DNA from: an uncultured Myxococcaceae bacterium
Lineage (GTDB): Bacteria; Myxococcota_A; Polyangia; Polyangiales; Ga0077539
Length of the DNA: 41,919 nucleotides
Direction of reading: 5' to 3'
NCBI GenBank assembly: GCA_945952225.1
Contig: CAMFHP010000071.1
Location: 1-41,919, forward strand
Below, piece by piece: positions 41,851 through 41,919 of this stretch. The translations under genes were made by a program, and so were the position numbers. Within the stretch, counting starts at the first letter, position 1; each line of letters opens with the position of its first letter. The notes below the pieces were generated by a model that saw only the letters and a program-made list of their open reading frames with translations, did not search any database and was not told where the DNA came from.

Positions 41851-41919
41851 ATGCAGCGTTGGGGGCCGGGGTTCCCGGTGGTCACCCCGGGCTACGGCGT
41901 GAATCGCACCGGGCGCTGC
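41851..41919 (+). CDS. Possible 5' end of a truncated gene
   Basis: ATG 41851 is preceded by ACGGAGG with a 3-nt gap (short spacing), and the frame stays open for 23 codons to the window edge (MQRWGPGFPVVTPGYGV...). No family can be recognised from so short a stretch. Confidence 0.3.
   Translation, partial: MQRWGPGFPVVTPGYGVNRTGRC

Overview
The window is one contiguous stretch of very GC-rich, gene-dense bacterial chromosome. GTG starts are frequent, 4-bp ATGA/GTGA stop-start overlaps are common, and long antisense shadow frames are typical of this base composition. A eukaryote-like Ser/Thr kinase with a C-terminal membrane anchor, many predicted lipoproteins with Asp/Pro/Ala-rich linkers, HEAT and WD40 proteins, and an NtrC-type activator together point to a myxobacterium-like Myxococcota (Polyangiales-type) host. 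That assignment is an inference from gene content, not from a marker gene. I saw no tRNA, rRNA, CRISPR array, transposase or integrase.

Layout, left to right. (1) 1-3950: a type I restriction R-subunit gene (hsdR) with no M or S gene in view. It is bracketed by two 53-bp copies of a hairpin-forming repeat that differ at one base, with an inverted copy and further repeats downstream. (2) 3949-7824: a dihaem cytochrome c/rhodanese lipoprotein (minus), divergent from an AlkC-like DNA-repair gene, a deoxyhypusine-synthase-family gene and a small unknown gene (plus). (3) 7811-12054, minus: a compact ethanolamine operon eutB-eutC-eutL-eat. It has ethanolamine ammonia-lyase, the permease and a single trimeric shell protein, but no other shell protein. 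(4) 12111-14083, minus: two coupled polyprenyl-phosphate-type glycosyltransferase genes. (5) 14215-22095: mtnP, a zinc-finger/scramblase-like protein, acylphosphatase, a HEAT membrane protein, a repeat-rich lipoprotein and a WD40 protein. (6) 22232-24336: a coupled dprE1-dprE2-like pair (epimerisation of polyprenyl-phosphoryl ribose to arabinose in mycobacteria). (7) 24417-26170: a coupled ATPase plus TOPRIM/DUF4276-like gene pair that looks like a two-gene defence or DNA-processing module, convergent with a NuiA-family (nuclease inhibitor) lipoprotein. (8) 26789-33725: a small zinc-ribbon membrane protein, a lipoprotein, a double-RRM glycine-rich RNA-binding protein, an M1 aminopeptidase with HEAT repeats, and a Ser/Thr kinase. 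(9) 33716-36887: two divergent paralogous GT-C membrane glycosyltransferases sharing a 52-bp near-identical inverted segment. (10) 36936-41699: an apparent operon of cystathionine beta-synthase, an NtrC-family response regulator, a lipoprotein and an N-acetylglutamate-synthase-like protein with a degenerate kinase domain. A probable truncated gene starts at 41851.

Themes: nucleic-acid defence and repair (hsdR, AlkC, ATPase/TOPRIM pair, NuiA-like), envelope glycan assembly (GT2/GT-C, DprE1/2, GT39-like pair), and nitrogen/sulfur metabolism (eut, mtnP, cbs, NAGS-like). Many genes have a promoter-like -10 element only about 9-20 nt before the start codon, which suggests that short-leader or leaderless mRNAs are common here. 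The best candidates for something undescribed are the ATPase/TOPRIM pair, the shell-poor eut operon with a lone EutL, and the repeat-bracketed orphan hsdR.
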